Shown here: piece after piece, positions 61,089 through 64,000 of the stretch
Layout of the letters: each line of letters begins with the position of its first letter
Numbering within the stretch: position 1 is the first letter of the stretch
Source: JAWXTK01 sp044433645
GTDB lineage: Bacteria > Bacteroidota > Bacteroidia > Bacteroidales > Rikenellaceae
Direction of reading: 5' to 3'
Length of the DNA: 64,000 bases
NCBI GenBank assembly: GCA_044433645.1
Contig: JAWXTK010000008.1
Span: 1 to 64,000 of the forward strand
Translations under genes and position numbers: made by a program
The notes under the pieces: generated by a model
Database searches by the model: none
Told to the model about the DNA's origin: nothing
The model's input: the letters and a program-made list of their open reading frames with translations, nothing else

Positions 61089-61562
61089 GTGAATATAGAA
61101 TTTATAGTTGTTGGCAAGACCGATTTAAAACAAGTAAGTGAGCTTGTAGAAATGTATGCAAAGCGCATAAATTTCTACCTAAAGTTCAATATCACCACCC
61201 TGCCCGATTTAAAAAACACAAAAAACCTGTCCGTTGAGCAGCAAAAAACCCAGGAGGGAGTAATGCTACTAAAAAACTTTAATGACAGTGATTTTGTTGT
61301 GCTAATGGACGAGAACGGCAGGGAATTTAGCTCCGTAAAATTTGCTGATTATCTAGAAAAAAAGATGTTGGCCAGCACCAAACGACTATGTTTTGTGATA
61401 GGAGGCCCCTACGGTTTTAGCCCTGAGGTATATGCTCGCGCCAACGATAAAATCTCGCTTTCAAAGATGACTTTCTCGCACCAAATAGTAAGAGCTCTGT
61501 TCTGTGAACAGCTATACAGAGCCCTGACAATCATAAAGGGTGAGCCTTATCACCACCAGTAA
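61089..61562 (+). CDS. rlmH: 23S rRNA (pseudouridine1915-N3)-methyltransferase
   Basis: SPOUT methyltransferase modifying helix 69 of 23S rRNA. At 157 residues it has the knot motif FVIGGPYGFSPEVYARA (about 102-118) and ends with the signature HQIVRALFCEQLYRAL...GEPYHH. The start is GTG 61089, 8 bp after the GH2-like stop. It is the last gene of the glycan operon, so a housekeeping gene is downstream of catabolic ones unless it has its own promoter, which I do not see. Confidence 0.96.
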   Translation: MNIEFIVVGKTDLKQVSELVEMYAKRINFYLKFNITTLPDLKNTKNLSVEQQKTQEGVMLLKNFNDSDFVVLMDENGREFSSVKFADYLEKKMLASTKRLCFVIGGPYGFSPEVYARANDKISLSKMTFSHQIVRALFCEQLYRALTIIKGEPYHHQ

Positions 61563-61592
61563 AATATATAAGTATTGCCCTATAACGTGCGA

Positions 61593-61620
61593 GGGGCAGC
61601 TAAATACTTTTAGCCACCCT
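61593..61620 (-). repeat. Third, partial copy of the palindromic repeat
   Basis: The minus strand begins GGGTGGCTAA then AAGTATTTAG, matching the first 21 bases of the element at 11439 with a single missing T, and diverges after that. Locally it makes its own hairpin, GGGCAGCTAAA/TTTAGCCACCC. Like the other copies it lies between convergent genes, here rlmH and the lytic transglycosylase. Confidence 0.6.
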
Positions 61621-61649
61621 TAGCAAAATATGAATGGATTAACTCTATC

Positions 61650-62438
61650 CTATAACTGACAGTAATCATCATATCTGCTGAGCACCCTGTCAACAAAGTT
61701 TAGAGTCTCATTACTGCCCGAAAAGCTACCATACCATACCACTTCATCTTCGTGATATTCTGGGCTAGCTTTCTTAGTTAGATACACTGCAACATCATCC
61801 CATGAATTAGGGTTTGCACCATATTTTCTAGCTAAACGACGAGCATCTTGCACGTGACCATAACCTCCGTTATAACAAGCCAAGATTATACTTGTTTTGT
61901 CTTTAGAAGAAGTTGAGGCAGGCAATTTCAGCATTTTTTCTAATTTTGCGAGTAATTTCACTCCAAGTGTCACATTGATTTCAGGTTTTACAACCTCCTC
62001 AAAATCAACATTAAATTCGCGAGCTACGATAGGCATAATCTGCATTAAACCCGTAGCCCCAACTCTAGAGATAGCGTTAGGATTAAAGCGCGATTCATGA
62101 TAAGCAATAGCTGAGATAAATCTCCAATCGTGCCCTAGCTCCATTGAAACGCGTTTGATAAGCTCATCGTAATCTGAGATACGAGGCTCACTAACACTCG
62201 AGAATAAATCCTCTACTTCTAAATTATTAGACAAGAATAGAGGTGTAAAAATTTGAGTATAAGAGTTAGCAAATAACTCATCTACCATGTTTTTTTCTGA
62301 AATTCTCACAACACTTTGTGTTTTAGTTGAGAACTTCGCTTGCGATGCAGATGCGTGCATCAACGTGTTTGTGTTTCGACCACTTAATAAAGACGTGAAA
62401 AGAACGACAACCGTAAATCTTACGATTTTTTTAAACAT
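61650..62438 (-). CDS. Lytic transglycosylase (SLT domain)
   Basis: Exported murein lytic enzyme of 262 residues cleaving peptidoglycan glycan strands. A signal peptide (about 1-25) precedes an ~80-residue region without a recognised domain, then the SLT domain: the catalytic Glu115 in AYHESRFNP, GATGLMQIMP (127-136), the NVTLGVKLL helix and CYNGGYGHV near 200. The amino-acid-binding domain of MltF is absent, so a short MltF-like or Slt-like type fits. It follows the porin gene by 40 bp on the same strand. Confidence 0.92.
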   Translation of the reverse strand: MFKKIVRFTVVVLFTSLLSGRNTNTLMHASASQAKFSTKTQSVVRISEKNMVDELFANSYTQIFTPLFLSNNLEVEDLFSSVSEPRISDYDELIKRVSMELGHDWRFISAIAYHESRFNPNAISRVGATGLMQIMPIVAREFNVDFEEVVKPEINVTLGVKLLAKLEKMLKLPASTSSKDKTSIILACYNGGYGHVQDARRLARKYGANPNSWDDVAVYLTKKASPEYHEDEVVWYGSFSGSNETLNFVDRVLSRYDDYCQL

Positions 62439-62478
62439 AATTTATAACTTTCTGGGCAAGAACTTGTGGCTAACAATG

Positions 62479-64000
62479 CTAGTCATAAAAGCTCCAAGAA
62501 ATTCCGAATTTGAGTATGCGTTCATTTTGTGGATAATGTAAAACACTAAAATAATTACGCGAATCAAATAAGCTCTCGTTCAAGTGCGAATACTTAACCA
62601 AAATTCTCATACGCTTCCATTTTGCATTAACAAAAGCATCGACTGTTGGATAATCTCCTACTAAGGTTGATGTTTGGTTATAAAACTGCGCAGTTGCAGG
62701 GTTATAACCATGAGCATAATAAGCTGTGTTGTAGCGACAATCAAAACCTGCTTGAACGCGCAACACGTTTTTAACTACATTAAACTCATAATAGTAAGAT
62801 AAAAATGCACTTGCTAGAGGAACTGGAACAACTTCTTGAGCCGTACTCCATTGTAGCAATACCCGATGGTTGAAGTGAAATCCTTTAATTTGGAAATCCT
62901 TATGAAGATAAATACCAGACACGACAACTGTTTCATCGCTTTGTACAGCTATGCTAGATGAGTTGTAGTAAATTTTGTTAATTACTGCACTCATGTTAGC
63001 GCCAATTTCCAGACCCAAACTAGGGCAAGAAAGCGAGGCATCAATACGTGTCTCATTCTCCTTTTCAAAGGAGTTTGACCACTTATAGTGGTTAGAGAAA
63101 TAGTTTTCGCTCCAATAATCTGGCGTACTCAACTCCTGAGTAAAACCAGCCTTGAGCGAAAAGGTGTGTCGTAAAATTCGAGGATTTAGCCTAAGGTTAG
63201 CCCCAAAACTATAATCCTGACTTTTATATCCTGCTGGGTGATACTGCAAATTTGCATCCCAACTTAAAAATTTCTTAATTTTTCCTTCTATCGAGCCATA
63301 TACATAATAGCTCATTTCATTTACCCCGTCTGTATTACCTGTTTGATACTGGTCTATGTTGAATTGATAATAATGGTTATAATCAACCCCTATACCTGCA
63401 TTTATCAAGCCCACAACTCCATTACGACTCCAGGGCTGAAACTGCATAAATAGTTTATTAGAGATAACAGACTGAAACGTTGAATCACTTGTCTCGCTGG
63501 CATTGACATACCAATTCTCATAAAATCCGTCAACCGTATTTTCTTTGGTATCTGTATAATTTCTACGCATTCTGGTGTACTCAAAACTATGGCCAAAATA
63601 GATAGAAGTTTTATCAGCTATGGAGTTATCATAGACTGTCATCCTTGAAAAAGGTATGGCATAAGACTGCACCACATAGTAAGTATTATTTTTTATGACA
63701 TTACGAGCATCCTCCAAGTTTACTGGCACGTTATAAGTGATTTCAAAAATAGTGTCCGTAATATCAGAATCGTTTTGCACCCCACCATTCTCCTTAACAT
63801 TAATAGCGTTGTAAATATAACCAGCGTGCAAAGAATAACGCTTGCCCGTGTGAGAGAACGAAGCCGAAAGGCTCTTAGCCCTAGCTACCTGCCATGTGTA
63901 AATACCACGCGTACCACGGCTTTTGTAGTCTATATTAAAGCCTGTTGAGGGCGAGATATTTTGAGCGTGCGTGATTGCGAAGTTCTCTTCTCTATATTTT
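62479..64000 (-). CDS. Putative porin (Porin_10 type), 5' end outside the window
   Basis: The reading frame stays open to the end of the window: beyond the first possible start near 63831 it continues upstream (RYSLHAGYIY preceded by AKSLSASFSHTGK and GRSKYDIN). The gene is therefore partial. The visible 507 residues are alternating, aromatic-rich strands of an outer-membrane barrel. The end YPQNERILKFGISWSFYD is characteristic of Bacteroidetes putative porins. It lies upstream of the lytic transglycosylase on the same strand. Its substrate is unknown. Confidence 0.82.
   Translation of the reverse strand, partial: KYREENFAITHAQNISPSTGFNIDYKSRGTRGIYTWQVARAKSLSASFSHTGKRYSLHAGYIYNAINVKENGGVQNDSDITDTIFEITYNVPVNLEDARNVIKNNTYYVVQSYAIPFSRMTVYDNSIADKTSIYFGHSFEYTRMRRNYTDTKENTVDGFYENWYVNASETSDSTFQSVISNKLFMQFQPWSRNGVVGLINAGIGVDYNHYYQFNIDQYQTGNTDGVNEMSYYVYGSIEGKIKKFLSWDANLQYHPAGYKSQDYSFGANLRLNPRILRHTFSLKAGFTQELSTPDYWSENYFSNHYKWSNSFEKENETRIDASLSCPSLGLEIGANMSAVINKIYYNSSSIAVQSDETVVVSGIYLHKDFQIKGFHFNHRVLLQWSTAQEVVPVPLASAFLSYYYEFNVVKNVLRVQAGFDCRYNTAYYAHGYNPATAQFYNQTSTLVGDYPTVDAFVNAKWKRMRILVKYSHLNESLFDSRNYFSVLHYPQNERILKFGISWSFYD

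Overview
The window looks like chromosome from an anaerobic member of the Bacteroidota, probably Bacteroidales. The DNA is AT-rich and genes lack Shine-Dalgarno sites. Many units start behind the Bacteroidetes -7 element TAnnTTTG, several with TTTG 19-21 bp upstream. Families largely confined to the phylum are present: a hybrid two-component sensor, a DUF349 repeat protein, the sigma-54 activator/LptE/SecG cluster, DUF5689 lipoproteins, DUF4294, DUF4954 and a Porin_10-type porin. A flavodiiron protein, a phosphofructokinase with pyrophosphate-type residues and a biotin carboxyltransferase fit anaerobic fermentation. No CRISPR array, phage, insertion sequence transposase or rRNA is visible.

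Layout. 1-3.0 kb: a hybrid sensor whose 5' end is interrupted by in-frame stops. 3.1-11.4 kb: tight + strand operon of DUF349 protein, pyrG, yidC, flavodiiron protein, thioesterase and phosphofructokinase. 11.4-20.8 kb: FAD oxidoreductase, lipid-linked mannosyltransferase, dihydroorotase, tRNA-Leu(UAG), an EamA transporter, a 54-codon small ORF, and minus-strand sets mazG-dtd-ilvE and def-ruvX-xseB-xseA. 20.9-24.3 kb: sulfatase, prfA, pyrF. 24.3-31.3 kb: minus-strand TonB-dependent receptor with two DUF5689 lipoproteins, then secG-lptE-sigma-54 activator-HU operon. 31.5-38.3 kb: arginine decarboxylase, a GH36-like enzyme, a 464-bp gap holding a frameshifted small membrane protein gene, purM and an unrecognised helical protein. 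38.4-44.4 kb: grpE-dnaJ-hypothetical-mutL-rhomboid-phosphatase operon and a DUF3467 gene. 44.5-51.9 kb: biotin carboxyltransferase, DUF4294, surE, rplS with a structured leader, and a DUF2284 plus FecBCD/BtuFCD-type importer operon. 51.9-61.6 kb: glycan block of a sulfatase facing a + strand operon GH97-sulfatase-sulfatase-DUF4954-GH2-like-rlmH. 61.6 kb-end: lytic transglycosylase and a porin running off the window.

The most coherent accessory system is the secreted glycan block. Four Ser-type sulfatases, GH97, GH36-like and GH2-like proteins point to use of a sulfated glycan, but no SusCD pair or sulfatase-maturing enzyme is here. The less expected signals are non-coding: a small family of palindromic repeats, all placed between convergent genes (11439, 15390, about 61593); a likely L19 autoregulatory leader; a small membrane gene broken at a canonical A_AAA_AAC slippery heptamer; and intrinsic terminators placed inside the neighbouring convergent gene.
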